Below are positions 1 through 11,063 of a stretch of DNA of 64,000 nt, in pieces. Source of the stretch: Ipomoea triloba (lineage: Eukaryota > Streptophyta > Magnoliopsida > Solanales > Convolvulaceae); assembly GCF_003576645.1 (NCBI RefSeq), contig NC_044918.1, positions 23,917,233 through 23,981,232 on the forward strand, read 5' to 3'. The notes beneath the pieces were generated by a model. The model worked only from the letters and a program-made list of their open reading frames with translations. It searched no databases and had not been told where the DNA came from. The number at the start of each line of letters is the position of its first letter. The stretch's first letter is position 1. The translations under genes were made by a program, and so were the position numbers.

Positions 1-1440
1 TTGGATTCAATACAGAAGTATATCATGTTCGATATCCCCAAAACAAATAATTTGGTAATTTCTCCTTCACACATACTTTATAAAATACTCATGTGGATAA
101 GAAATTCTAATATCTCACTCATTATGTTTGCCCTAAGTGACCCAATTGCTCATGCCATTATTTAAAAGAATTTGGGTCTTTAAAATCTTAAAAGAATCGC
201 AACATATGGAGTACTAATAAGTATATACACATATGTTCAAAATAAAAAACATCCACATTAAATGAAATTATAAGAGTACTCAACTATCGTAATGAGGTTA
301 AGTGTCAAAAAGATATATAGATGGTGAGACCATTCAGGATCTCTAAAATCCTTTTTCTCAACTGTTGAATGGTCATCAACATAAAATATTCAATTCACAA
401 CTTGTTTACTTCAGGCAAACCAACATGATGTGATTCACTTATGACTTTCAAGCACATAACATCGAAAATAATTATATCACGTATCACCTTGTGACACGAT
501 CATACAATATTTTTTATAAAATAGCATAACACTCAAGTCATGAGTCATTAGTCACCGAAATTAAAAATCAATCCCCATTCGAGGTCTTCCAGACCTTATT
601 AGAAATTAGCACTATCATTTTGTTTAAATGCTCAATACTCATGTGAAATAATTTTTTTAACAAATTAGCACCATCAATTGACGTTTAAAACAATACCAAG
701 TCAATTTTGCATTGGGGAAACCGTCTTAGTGGTGTTATCTCTAATCTGTGCTATGACTTGTCGCCTTCTGGGCAAAACTTATTTATAGTTCAATACTACA
801 ACTCCACTTAAGGCATATGATGTGATAGATCAAAATATTTAGACTCATATAATATAATCGCTATCAGAAGAGCGAGCTAAGGTTTAGCAACAACATGTGC
901 AATCCGATAAAACCATGTCCCTATTTTGCGGTATGCATGAAACCCAAGAAAAGCTCACTCCATATTGTAGTTATCAAGTTATATTGTAGCTATCAAGTTT
1001 ATTTATCGAATGTGAGATAAATCTCAACTTTTATGACCCATAGCATATAATTATAGGCATCAAAAGCCAACTCAATATCTCTTTTGGCTACATCAGAATG
1101 AGGCAGATCAAATTAACATATTTAATGCAATCATATGCAAACTAATATAATAGATATATAACAAAAATCCATTGATATTATGTTCTTATATGAACATATA
1201 ATAAAAACTGCATTATTATATAGCATATATATGCATGCACCAGGCAAATATGCTCATATTATGCACATGTTATGCAACCCAAAGACCGTACTAAACATTC
1301 ATGTGTATATCATAAAAGAATTAAGTGGTCAGGATGCTCACTCATGTGTAGGTTGGGTCTCTTGCTAGCGTTTAAGGACTGCTCGTCGACTGCTAGGATT
1401 TGAGGATAGAGGATTTACAACCCAAGTATCCTACAGTCAA
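1..1440. other. AT-rich intergenic DNA, nothing recognised
   Basis: About 1.4 kb of AT-rich sequence. The only open frame is short (about 60 codons near 1180-1368) and has no recognisable motif or codon bias. No tRNA, terminal repeat or retroelement motif was seen. It may be decayed transposon sequence. Confidence 0.5.
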
Positions 1441-1540
1441 TTTTTTTTTTTTTTTTTTTAATAAAACTGACCCTATTACATTGTAATATCTGTTCATGTT
1501 CATCTATACTTTCTCAACCTGTTGAAGCACAAAGAGTCAA
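1441..1540 (-). mobile_element. SINE, 3'-end fragment with poly(A)
   Basis: Read on the minus strand, this segment matches the 3' part of the SINE at 2114-2281: both carry GACTCTTTGTGCTTCA and then GGTTGAGAAAGTA. It ends in a 19-base A run (T run at 1441-1459 on the plus strand). The tRNA-like head is missing, as expected for a 5'-truncated retroposon. The two copies lie about 0.6 kb apart in opposite orientation. Confidence 0.6.
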
Positions 1541-1648
1541 TTTATAGCCACATAACTAACTTATTGCATTTGATTAGAGTTTCTTCCTCATACTCATAAC
1601 GAGTATATAATACAAAGTACTAGCCACTAACTAATAAGCAGTTACTAA

Positions 1649-1998
1649 GGCCTTTCCCAATTGTGGGTTTTGGCACAAAATCTAAGAAAAGTTGGATGAG
1701 TGAGAATGGAGAGAGAAAAAATGAGGTTGCCCTGCAAGAAATGGGATTTTGCAGAGATTGTGGGTCCCATTTCTGTTTGCAGAGTAAGAAAAGCCGTGCG
1801 TTGTGCGCAAATTGAGCGCCCAGCGGGCGCGTGCAGTGCGCCCTTGGGCGCGTAAATACTATTATTTTTTTTATTATTATTTTTTTCAATTTTATCCTTT
1901 GTTTTATTTTTTACTTTTATTTTTTTCTTTCACCTCATTTTCTCTGTCCTAATCACACTCCTCAAAAACTACACCAAAGTTTAACTATTGGGTTGGCC
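1649..1998. mobile_element. PIF/Harbinger-type MITE
   Basis: A 350-bp element bounded by imperfect inverted repeats: GGCCTTTCCCAATTGTGG on the left, and GGCCAACCCAATAGTTAA when the right end is read inward. It is flanked on both sides by the trinucleotide TAA (1646-1648 and 1999-2001), the target-site size of PIF/Harbinger elements. It has no coding capacity. The interior has a GC-rich patch around 1795-1850 with repeated GGGCGCG/GCGCCC. The superfamily call rests on the 3-bp duplication and the termini only. Confidence 0.6.
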
Positions 1999-2113
1999 TA
2001 ATAGTATTAATAACAATAATAGCAGCGATTAATGCCTAAGCTAGATGGGTAACCTTAGAGGAAGAAACTATGAGAAATTTAAGTCAAATCACGCAAAAAT
2101 AAACCCAGAAAAG

Positions 2114-2281
2114 TGCCAAAAGACCTTGTGATCTAGTGGCACCCGGTGTCCCGGTTTACACTCCCATATGGATGATGGGAGTGGATTCGAACCTCAGCAA
2201 TTGTTGACTCTTTGTGCTTCAGTAGGTTGAGTAGGTTGAGAAAGTAGTTATGAACAGGTACTACATTAACAGAGTCATACA
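2114..2281 (+). mobile_element. tRNA-derived SINE
   Basis: It has an internal RNA polymerase III promoter: an A-box-like GTGATCTAGTGGC (2128-2140) and a B box GGATTCGAACC (2183-2193), about 43 bp apart as in tRNA-derived SINEs. The tail (2207-2281) is shared with the inverted fragment at 1441-1540, which makes them one family. The tail has an 11-bp internal duplication (AGTAGGTTGAG). The exact 5' end is uncertain. Confidence 0.7.
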
Positions 2282-2610
2282 AGCATGCTCAAAAACTTAA
2301 ATCTGAACAGTTCAATTATCAAAGTCTTAAAATCAAACAAGATTAAGATGATGATAAAGGCAGATTCATATGTTGACTTGCACCAAATAATAAATGGCAT
2401 AAATATACGCATATATATTTTTCATAGGAAAAAGAGCACTTAGCTTTTGGGTTATGACTATGGAGCACAGTTATTTCCATTTGTTTCTTTTCGCTTTCTG
2501 TTCGTATCCCAGCTGGCAGTTCGTACTAGCAGGATTCCATTTCGGCGATAGCTCCAGGTTGCAGATCATACACCAGACTTCGGTGGCAGATTTCAGCTTC
2601 GCATATTGTG
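2282..2610. other. Unassigned sequence between SINE and hAT-like element
   Basis: No open frame or motif is supported. The last 150 bp (2460-2610) are less AT-rich than the surroundings, but no homology was recognised. Confidence 0.4.
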
Positions 2611-3064
2611 GTTTCCGCTAGGGGTGAGCGTTTCGGGTTTCGGTTAGGTTTTTTTTCGGTTTCAGTTTTGATTTTAAAAAAATTAAATCATTCCGTTTAA
2701 CATTAGAGTTTGGTTCGATTTGAAACGGTTCGGTTTAGGTTCGGATTTAATTCGGTTCAGTATTTGGTTCGATTTAAGATCCCCAATTTTAACATTTCTT
2801 AATTTTCCGAACATACTATCACATAATCACATAATCTATATTCAAAATTTAAACATTATATAACAAAATAACAATTCATAGTTCAAATATACTGTTTGTT
2901 CAAAAAAATAGTTCAAACATACTATTAAGTACTAATTGTGAGGTAAAGAACAATTGCGGCAAACAACAAAAGTACAAAGCAGAAAACAAGCTATAAAGAA
3001 ATCAAATAAAAAATTTAATCAATTGAACGAAGGAACAGGCATCAAGTGACTTAGATTTAATTCT

Positions 3065-3124
3065 TTATTGTTATTGTTATTGTTATTGTTATTGTTATTG
3101 TTATTATTATTATTATTATTATTA
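3065..3124. repeat. (TTATTG)n / (TTA)n microsatellite
   Basis: Hexanucleotide TTATTG repeats grade into TTA repeats. A matching TTA tract follows the MITE at 3524-3561, so the MITE appears to have landed inside one longer TTA tract. Confidence 0.85.
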
Positions 3125-3523
3125 GAGTTAATTCCATTTTTGGTCCTAGATTTATAGGTGACATTCCACTTTTAGTCATTTTTTATAAAAACATCCACAT
3201 TTGGTCCTATTATTATTGTGGCATGACCACTTTTGGTCCTCCGTCAACAAAATTGTTGAAATGTCGTTAAATACAATGGTTTTCGATCATTTTTATACAA
3301 AGTAAATTGACCCCGCTATATTTTTATGTTTATTTTTTTGAAAAAATCTATAATTGAAGACTGAAATGCCTTTATATTTAACGACATTACAACTGTTTTG
3401 TTGATAGAGGACTAAAAATGGTCATGTCATAATAATACTAGGACCAAATATGGATGTTCTAATAAAAAATGATTAAAACTGGATTACCACATATAAATCT
3501 AGGACCAAAAGTGGAATTAACTC
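3125..3523. mobile_element. Mutator-type MITE with long terminal inverted repeats
   Basis: A 399-bp foldback element. Both ends begin GAGTTAATTCCA and stay complementary for well over 100 bp, with the phrase TTTTGGTCCTAGATTTAT in each arm. It sits in a TTA tract, so a 9-bp duplication (TTATTATTA) is compatible but not diagnostic. There is no coding capacity. Long TIRs starting with G and the likely 9-bp duplication point to a Mutator-like family. Confidence 0.65.
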
Positions 3524-3561
<38 letters not shown>

Positions 3562-3725
3562 TGTTGAATAGTAGGGTGTCAAAGTTAGGGAATTTATTTT
3601 AGGGAAATATTTTAGGAATAACAGAGAGATTGAAGGTGATTTTTAATATCTCCTAAAAATCGTCTTCTTGATTTTCAGTTAGCATTGTTTAAGAGAAAAA
3701 TTAAGCTAATTAGTTTTTTCCTATA
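3562..3725 (+). repeat. Copia 5' LTR, left part
   Basis: It aligns with 10339-10500 of the 3' LTR and is cut at 3725 by the Helitron. The LTR resumes at 8075. Confidence 0.85.
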
Positions 3726-4379
3726 CTAGTATTTTCGCCCGTGCGTTGCACGAAATGAATTTGTTATAATACTTTAAGAATATTTGGATCGATATACAAT
3801 TATATAAATTATAGCATCGAATATTATATAGCGCAATTGATGAAATTGGTTGGATTGATTATGTTTTTTGATGTTTTCTTTGCTTGAATTAGAGCAAATA
3901 ATTGTCCAATTACCCGTGCGATTCACTGATAAATTTTTTTATTATTTATTTAGATAATAAAATTAAAGATAAAATTATTTTTAAAAATCTAATATTGAAT
4001 ATGTACATTTATTTGATTATAAGATTAGTGCAAAAGTATCACTCAATTAATTGAATAATATATGACTTGTTTGTTTACAATTATCTTTAAAAGATCAATA
4101 TTTAATACTCCGTATAACTTAAGTAATTATATTATTACAAAAATAAATATGGAAAAATGAGAAATAATTTAACTTTAATTATTACAGAGTATAAAAATAA
4201 ATTGAACGACCAATATTTAGCTTAATTACCATAATAATTATTAGGCAATTATTATTAGTCAATTACACTAAATTAATTATTTTTCGTTAACATGAATATC
4301 AATTCGTATATACAAAAAATATTATTATTATATATTAAATATGTTCGACCTTCTGCAGTGTTAATGTAACTTATGTATT

Positions 4380-4990
4380 TATGTATTTTATACATATAGA
4401 TTAGAATATATTTTTCCTAATTTTTAAATGTCATTTCAAAATATATTCTAATCTATACGTATAAAATATATGAAAATATATTATAATATTATAATATAAT
4501 GGAGGTTACAAAATAATAATATGGGTGTTACAAAATAATATTATAATATTATAATTATAATATAGTAATATAAAATAATATATTTTATACATATAGATTA
4601 GAATATATTTTTTTCTAATTTTTAAACGATGATTAATAGGTATGAATGTTAGATAATGCAATATCTTAAACATAACAAAACATAATTTGATTTGATTAAG
4701 AATAATATATATATTTACGAATATATAGTATAAATTATGAATATATCACCAATCACCAATTAATATTAACAATATTACCATATTACCATAAATATATATG
4801 GATAATTAATCAATCATAGGTGAATGAAATTGGGGTATGCAATTGGTATGTTCTTAGCAATTGACTGATTTTATGAATAAATATATAGGGATAATTAATA
4901 AAATAATAAATGAATAAAATAAATGATTTTATTAAAATGCCACTAAGTTTGGGTGGAAAAATTTGGGAGGAGCATATTGTTTTTATATAC
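4380..4990. repeat. Direct repeat inside Helitron, copy 1
   Basis: It matches 7510-8060 over most of its length, including the shared words CACCAATCACCAATTAATAT and GCCACTAAGTTTGGG. It ends near TTTTTATATAC where the other copy reaches the Helitron 5' terminus, so the terminal bases differ. Confidence 0.7.
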
Positions 4991-5269
4991 ACAATTTTAA
5001 CTCTATATTTATTAGTATAATTTGTGTATATACTTTAGGAAAATATTCATAATTAAAAAGATGATATAATTTAAAAAGTAAATTATTAATTAAATTGCCT
5101 AATATAATTGTCTTACTAATTGATTATCATGCTACTATAATTCATATATTTTAACTCGTTTTATTACTAAGCTAAATATATATGCTTAATAATTAAGATA
5201 ATAGTCACATCCGTAGTACTAAAAGTATTGCTTTAATTTTTTATGAATAAGAAATAATATTATCAAACC

Positions 5270-5666
5270 AAAATAATTAAAAAATATAATGTGTCTATTG
5301 TACAAAAAATTTTATAATTGNAAAATAATTAAAAAATATAATGTGTCTATTGTACAAAAAATTTTATAATTGACTTAATAATTAAGTATTAGTTTTTATT
5401 GCCTAATACAGATTGACAATTATTAAACATTATTTACAATATTTATTGTGTCCCTTGTAATATTAAAATTATTAGGTAGAATTTTTATAATTAAGATATA
5501 ATTAAGATAGTACACATAAATTATAGTTTCTTTAATAATTAATAATAATTAATATAATTATCTAATATAAATTTACATTTATTAATAAGTATTTATGGTA
5601 ATTATTATTAGGTATTAATAAAAGTGATTAAAAAGTTAAGAAAAAGAAGAAAATGAGGAGGAAAGC

Positions 5667-5697
<31 letters not shown>

Positions 5698-6162
5698 ATA
5701 CAATATCGTAAGGTAAATTGATAAACAAAAATAATAATTACTTCAAAATCAAATACATAAATGTTCTAAGGAAACATTGGATTTTACAATTAAAAAGTGT
5801 GCTATTCTTTTATTGAATTCAAAAAACATCACCAGTCAAACCCCTCGTTTCTTCTGGTCGTCACCGACTCCTTTGCATATTTTCTTCTCCGGCTCTAGAT
5901 GACCCTTGTTTAGTAACTNATATATATATATATATATATATATATGCCATACAATATCGTAAGGTAAATTGATAAACAAAAATAATAATTACTTCAAAAT
6001 CAAATACATAAATGTTCTAAGGAAACATTGGATTTTACAATTAAAAAGTGTGCTATTCTTTTATTGAATTCAAAAAACATCACCAGTCAAACCCCTCGTT
6101 TCTTCTGGTCGTCACCGACTCCTTTGCATATTTTCTTCTCCGGCTCTAGATGACCCTTGTTN
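5270..6162. other. Assembly-join region with single Ns and duplicated flanks
   Basis: Ns occur at 5321, 5919 and 6162. The 51 bp before 5321 are repeated exactly after it (5322-5372). The roughly 240 bp before 5919, starting in an AT tract near 5670, are repeated in 5920-6161. The 28 bp before 5919 recur after 6162. This pattern fits contig ends abutted with a single N and an unresolved overlap, not a biological duplication. Confidence 0.8.
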
Positions 6163-6642
6163 GACAGGCTCTAGATGACCCTTGTTTAGTAACTCCATCA
6201 ACACCATGTGTTCATACTGCGACAAATATTTCATACACATACATAAATCGAAGTATAAACACTGAGACTAATGTCAAAGTATTAAAACAAAAGCAATCTT
6301 GTGCTTCAACAAATAATAATTATCATAAAATTGATATTGAAAAATGATATTATAATTGATATTATAATGTATGCAACACCAATCCATTCTATTTACAGGA
6401 CGGTGGAAGAAGAAAATAAGAGAGCCGCCAATATATGATTTCACATAGAACGGGAAGAAGAGACAGACAGTGCAAATTGAAGAATTATGATTTTCAAAAT
6501 CAACAATCCATTGTATTTATAGGTAGAAATGATGAGAATTATAGATTTGTTAATTTTTCAAAAGGAAAGTATAATTAATTACTTAACATTTTTAATTATT
6601 AATTCTAAATGAAATTTGTAATAATCCTACGTATAAATTATA

Positions 6643-6687
<45 letters not shown>

Positions 6688-6688
<1 letters not shown>

Positions 6689-7389
6689 GATGGTATATAA
6701 GGGTGTCTGGTTGGATGAATCGGTCGGTAGGAAGGAGAAGCCAATAAGCATCAATGTTCTGAACATTCAAGGCCCATCCCTACCCCATGGAGGTCGGTCG
6801 ATCGGAAGGAGAAGTCAATAAGCATCAATGTCCTGAACATTCAAAACTCATCCCGATTCCTTTGGAGGTCGGTCGATCGGAAGAAGCCAATAAGCATCAA
6901 TGTCCTGAACATTCGAGACTCATCCCGACTCCTTTGGAGGTCGGTCGATCGGAAGGAGAAGCCAATAAGCATCAATGTCCTGAACATTCAAGACTCATCC
7001 CGACTCCCTTGAAGGCCGGCCGATCAGAAGGAGTTGTTTGACTGGATACATGAAGCTCTCGGTCGATCGTCGACGGACCTCTGGGAAACAATCCATAAAG
7101 ACGAAGGCTTAAGAGAATCAACGGATATTTATGTTCAAACGCCTATCATTATATGTATTTAATGTATTTTATGAGCCATTACCTGCGACATTAATTAGGA
7201 GATTTAATATGTAACCGTCCAGGTGCCTAAGATATATAGCTGTGCGGATCCTTTGAAAGGGGGGCAGATTGACAATAAAAGAAGAGACTAAGAGATTTAA
7301 GAGTTTATACTAAAATATACTTGTTGTTCTTGCAATTTTTCGGTAGTGTTGGCCCGCCAGCCGATCGCCTGAAGAACGGGAAACCATCA
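6688..7389 (+). mobile_element. Solo LTR (702 bp)
   Basis: It begins TGATGG and ends CCATCA, a TG..CA LTR with 6-bp inverted termini, and is flanked by the 5-bp direct repeat ATTAT (6683-6687 and 7390-7394). The flanks lie in TTA repeat, so the duplication is only suggestive. No coding sequence is inside. The first half carries a 72-75-bp minisatellite. Orientation and superfamily (probably Ty3/gypsy) are not fixed by the sequence. Confidence 0.65.
6715..7037 (+). repeat. Minisatellite, 72-75-bp unit, about 4.3 copies
   Basis: Units start at about 6715, 6790, 6865, 6937 and 7012. Each carries GGTCGGTCGATCGGAAG and AATAAGCATCAATG. One unit lost 3 bp, so the frame stays open through the repeat and gives a spurious repetitive reading of about 84 codons. 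No coding role is inferred. Confidence 0.85.
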
Positions 7390-8074
7390 ATTATTATTAT
7401 TATCATTATTATTATTATTATAAAGATGTATAACTTTCATAGTAACACGTGCTTCATGCCTTTTTTCACCGATCTAGAGACTTTTTTTTTTACATTTTTT
7501 TTGTTCTTTTAATATAAAATATTATATTTTATACATATAGATTAGAATATATTTTTCATAATTTTTAAATGCCATTTCAAAATATATTTTAATCTATACA
7601 TATAAAATATATGAAAATATATTATAATATTATAATATAATGCAGGTTTCAAAATAATAGTATGGATGTTACAAAATAATATTATAATATTATAATTATA
7701 ATTATAATATAGTAATATAAAATAATATATTTTATACATATAGTATAGATTACAATACATAATTTGATTTGATTAAGAATAATATATATGTTTACGAATA
7801 TATAGTATAGATTATGAATATATCACCAATCACCAATTAATATTAACAATATTACCATATTACCAAAAATGTATATGAATAATTAATCAATTATAGGTAA
7901 TGAAATTGGGGTATGAAATTGGTATGTTCTTAGCAATTGACTGATTTTATGAATAAATATATATGAATAATTAATAAAATAATAAATGAATAAAATAAAT
8001 GATTTTACTAAAATGCCACTAAGTTTGGGCGGGAAAATTTGGGAGGAGGATAATGCTTTTATATATAGTATAGA

Positions 8075-8144
8075 TTAGAGTAGATTGTATATATACTACT
8101 GTAATCACACCATTTTTGTAAGTAAGAATTTCAGATTTTCTTCA
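8075..8144 (+). repeat. Copia 5' LTR, right part
   Basis: It continues the LTR interrupted at 3725, matches 10505-10571 and ends TTCTTCA directly before the primer site. Confidence 0.85.
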
Positions 8145-8157
8145 TGGCATCAGAGCC
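8145..8157 (+). promoter_or_regulatory. Primer-binding site (initiator-Met type)
   Basis: TGGCATCAGAGCC directly follows the LTR. It differs by one base from TGGTATCAGAGCC, the usual copia site complementary to the 3' end of initiator tRNA-Met. Confidence 0.8.
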
Positions 8158-8238
8158 AGGTTTCTAAACCCTAGTATATTCAGACCAATTTTTATTAGCT
8201 TTTTTTTTCTCAATTCTCAAGTCACGACAAAATACAGA

Positions 8239-8736
8239 ATGACCTCATCACAAACTTCCAACATCACTACAACAGAAGCTGGAGGTACTTTAGAAACTCC
8301 AAACCTTAGTGGTAATGGTAGCGTTACTAGGACTAGTCTGGTTGTTGAAACAGATCCACATACAACCTTTATTGTTAACAAAGGAGGAATGAAGTCGTGG
8401 ATAGTTGACACAGGTGTGTCTGATCACATGACTAGAGATGCTATTCTTCTCCAAAATTACAAGCCAAGTAGTGGTCAATCATTTGCCTGTATTGCTAATG
8501 GTTTAGGTTCAAAAATTGTTGGGACAGGTTCCGTTCAACTTACTAAAGAGTTGCATCTTGACTTTGTTCTACATGTTCCAGACTTGGATTCTAATCTTTT
8601 GTCCATTAGCAAATTGGCTCGTGATCTTCAATGTGTTACTAAATTTTATCCAAACTTGTGTGTTTTTCAGGACTTGAAATCGGGAAAGATGATTGTTAGT
8701 GCTAAACTGTGCTCCGGGCTCTATATCTTCTCATGA
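8239..8736 (+). pseudogene. Copia protease / pre-integrase fragment
   Basis: An open frame of 165 codons. After a short N-terminal piece it contains WIVDTGVSDHMT (residues about 55-66), the copia aspartic protease active site with D-T-G in place of the commoner D-S-G. It continues into the conserved stretch with HVPDL and LLSISKL that leads to the integrase. Almost no gag precedes it: the ATG lies only 80 bp after the primer site, so gag has been deleted. It stops at 8734-8736, where an intact element would read on into integrase. Confidence 0.8.
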
Positions 8737-8787
8737 TGTCGATCCTCAAATGAAGTTTCTCAAGCAAGTTGTGCCCAATCTCAGAGT

Positions 8788-10060
8788 ATGTTAGAATCTT
8801 TTCTTGTGTCCAATTTCAATATCAATAAAGATAGTGAAATCATATTGTTACATTATCGTCTTGGTTATCCTAGCTTTGTGTACCTTGCTAAATTGTTTCC
8901 AAAACTATTTATCATTAAAACTCCAACATCTTTTCATTGTGAAATCTGTCAGATTGCTAAGCATACTCGAAATGTTTATCCTCAAATTCCATACAAACCT
9001 TTCACTGCTTTTTCATTGATTCATAGTGATGTGTGGGGTCCCTCACGGATAAAAAATGTTTCCGGCACTCGATGGTTTGTGACATTTGTTGATGATCATA
9101 CACGGGTAACTTGGGTTTTTCTTATGAGAGACAAGTTAGAGGTTGGGAAAAATTTTCAAACCTTCAATCTTATGGTCCAAAACCTATATAACTCTAAGAT
9201 TCAGAAACTCAAGTCAGACAATGATAGAGAATACTTCACTAGTAGTCTTAATACCTATCTGCAAAGTCATGGGATTATCCATATAAGCTCTTGCGTCAAC
9301 ATCCCCCCAACAAAATGGGGTGGCTGAACGAAAGAATAGACATCTTTCGAAAGTTGCCCGGTGCCTTATGTTTTCTTCTCATGTTCCTAATTATTTTTGG
9401 AGGGAAGCCATTCCCACAGACACTTATCTCATTAACTGTATGCCATCTAGAGTCCTTAATTTTAAAAACTCACGTCAACTTCTTCTGCAATGTTTTCCTC
9501 ACATACATGCAATATCAACTGATTTACCACTCAAGGTATTTGGTTGCACCGCATTTGTTCATGTGTATCCCCAACATCGTAGCAAATTTGATCCTAGAGC
9601 CAATAAGTGTATTTTTCTAGGATATTCCCTAGCACAAAAAGGATACAAGTGTTATTCTCCATCCACCAAAAAGTTCTACACCACTATTGATGTATCTTTC
9701 TTTGAACATATATCATTCTATCCCAAATCTCATGTTCAGGGAGAGAGCATTTATGAACATCAAAATTGGGAGTCCTTTCTAGAGTTTGTACCCTTTGTCC
9801 ATTCAGAGTCACTAAATTCTTCTCAACCCATGTCTTATCAACCTGTGGTTATTGGTTCTGCACAAGAGTCACCCACACTTGATGTTTCTTCTGCGGTGCC
9901 TATCCAGTCCTCTATACCACTAGATGTCTTTTCTCCGGTGCCTATTCGATCTCATGGCTCTTATCCAGTACCTATTCAGTCTCCCGTACCCATTACTTTA
10001 GTGGCTCCACAACTTGCTACTGATAATTTTCAAGTTTACACTAGGAAGAATAAAATATAG
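8788..10060 (+). pseudogene. Copia integrase fragment, frameshifted
   Basis: Two frames joined near 9305-9325. The first (8788-9327) has the HHCC-type zinc region with a changed residue (HYRLGYPS where a second His is usual, then CEICQIAKH) and the catalytic core: HSDVWGP, VDDHTR and SDNDREYF hold the D, D and E positions. The second (9320-10060) continues with AERKNRHL, PNYFWREA and the FGCTAFVHV region. Reading stops at 10060 where RT would begin; RT and RNase H are deleted. Not functional. Confidence 0.85.
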
Positions 10061-10338
10061 GAGTTAGAGCACGGATCACAACCAACATGTGGCCAAGGCA
10101 TTGACTCAACTTCAAGTCCTCTTAAGGAGAACATGGGTTTGGATAGGGGTGGAGAATTACCAGTCCTATTATAGATGACTCTAACATGCCAATTGCATTG
10201 AGGAAGGGTGTTAGGAGATGTACGAGTCATCCAATTGGGAATTATGTTACTTATGAAGGCTCTACCAAGACCTAACTTTGAAGACTTAATTTGCAAGCTG
10301 GGATTACATGATATATATTCCCCCAACTTGAGGGGGAG
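10061..10338 (+). other. Copia 3' remnant with polypurine tract
   Basis: This is non-coding leftover between the integrase and the 3' LTR. It ends in CTTGAGGGGGAG (10327-10338), a polypurine tract for plus-strand priming placed immediately before the LTR. Confidence 0.75.
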
Positions 10339-10571
10339 TGTTGAATAGTAGGGAGTCAAAGTTAGGGAATTTATTTTAGGAAAATATTTTAGGAATAATA
10401 AAGAGATTGGGGGTGATTTTCAATATCTCCTAAAAATCATCTTCTTGATTTTCCGTTACCATTGTTTAAGGGAAGAATTAAGCTAATTAGTTCTTTCTTG
10501 TATTAGAGTAGGTTGTATATATACTGCGGTAATCACACCATTTTTATAAGTAAGAATTTCAGATTTTCTTC
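10339..10571 (+). repeat. Copia 3' LTR (uninterrupted)
   Basis: It pairs with 3562-3725 plus 8075-8144 with scattered substitutions and lacks the Helitron, so it provides the empty site. Its last base differs from the 5' LTR terminus. Confidence 0.85.
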
Positions 10572-10883
10572 GGTTCGGATTTTACCAAACCATTCGGTTA
10601 CCGTTCAATTTTTCGGTATATTACTAGTTCGGTTAAGTACGGTTCAATTTGGTTCAGATAAATCGAACTAAATTGCCCATCCCTAGTTTCTACCTTTGCC
10701 ACTTTATGTAAGCCTGCAAACCACTCTCCGAAGTGGATGAATCTTCCTTCTTTGCCTTTTTGGATAATTGTGAGCTTCTAACGTCGATCAACTATTTTCC
10801 CAAAAAAATGTCGTTCAACTCTTTTGCATTTTCTTGCTCTCTGCTTCCTTAGAACCATATTTAATTTCTTTACATTTGAAAGG

Positions 10884-11063
10884 TGTTAGATAAATAAGGG
10901 AATAGTTAGATCCTTCCTCTCCACTTTGCTTTCTTCCATTTGACTTATGTGGCAGTAGTTTATTTCCTATGTATATAAATAGGTATGAACTTTGTACAGT
11001 ACAGATATGAAATACACGTACACTTCTACCTCCCCTTCCCACATTTAACATGGTATCAGAGCC
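10884..11063 (+). mobile_element. Second copia LTR (10884-11050) and primer site
   Basis: The LTR starts TGTTAGATAAATAAGGG and ends ATTTAACA at 11050, about 167 bp, with a TATA-like TGTATATAAATAG near 10971. A perfect TGGTATCAGAGCC follows at 11051-11063. This fixes plus orientation for this LTR, although the RT sequence to its right is on the minus strand. The element was therefore rearranged, or two elements are adjacent. Confidence 0.7.

Larger units (their letters stand above)
3726..8074 (-). mobile_element. Helitron, non-autonomous, minus strand
   Basis: Read on the minus strand, the element starts TCTATACTATATATAAAAGC (8074 downward), a typical Helitron 5' end. It ends with a hairpin (stem CGTGC/GCACG, about 3740-3755) followed closely by CTAG at 3726-3729. 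It sits between A and T of the host LTR, and the uninterrupted 3' LTR shows the empty site (TTGTA/TTAGAG). There is no target duplication, as expected. No Rep/helicase is encoded. The interior holds two direct copies of one segment (about 4380-4990 and 7510-8060), so a second, truncated Helitron copy is likely present. Confidence 0.8.
3562..10571 (+). mobile_element. Ty1/copia retrotransposon, internally deleted, 5' LTR split by Helitron
   Basis: The two LTRs are about 234 bp: 3562-3725 joined to 8075-8144 on the left, and 10339-10571 on the right; both start TGTTGAATAGTAGG. An initiator-Met-type primer site follows the left LTR and a purine tract precedes the right one. Internally only protease and integrase are recognisable; nearly all of gag and all of RT/RNase H are missing, and the frame is broken. 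No convincing target duplication was found (left flank is TTA repeat, right flank is hAT-like sequence). Confidence 0.85.
2619..10685. mobile_element. hAT-like non-autonomous element, swollen by nested insertions
   Basis: The left end reads TAGGGGTGAGC and the right end GCCCATCCCTA, imperfect inverted termini of the kind seen in plant hAT elements. Subterminal regions on both sides are rich in CGGTTCGGTT-like words (2625-2780 and 10570-10660). The 8-bp flanks GTTTCCGC (2611-2618) and GTTTCTAC (10686-10693) match at 6 of 8 positions, which fits a decayed 8-bp target duplication. No transposase is present. Most of the 8 kb is later insertion: MITE, copia, Helitron and solo LTR. The pairing of the two ends is inferred. 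Confidence 0.5.

Noticed and set aside
6787..7041. Open frame of 84 codons with repeated residues EVGRSEGEANKHQCPEHSR
   Set aside because: It is the translation of the 72-75-bp minisatellite in a solo LTR; openness follows from unit lengths divisible by three.
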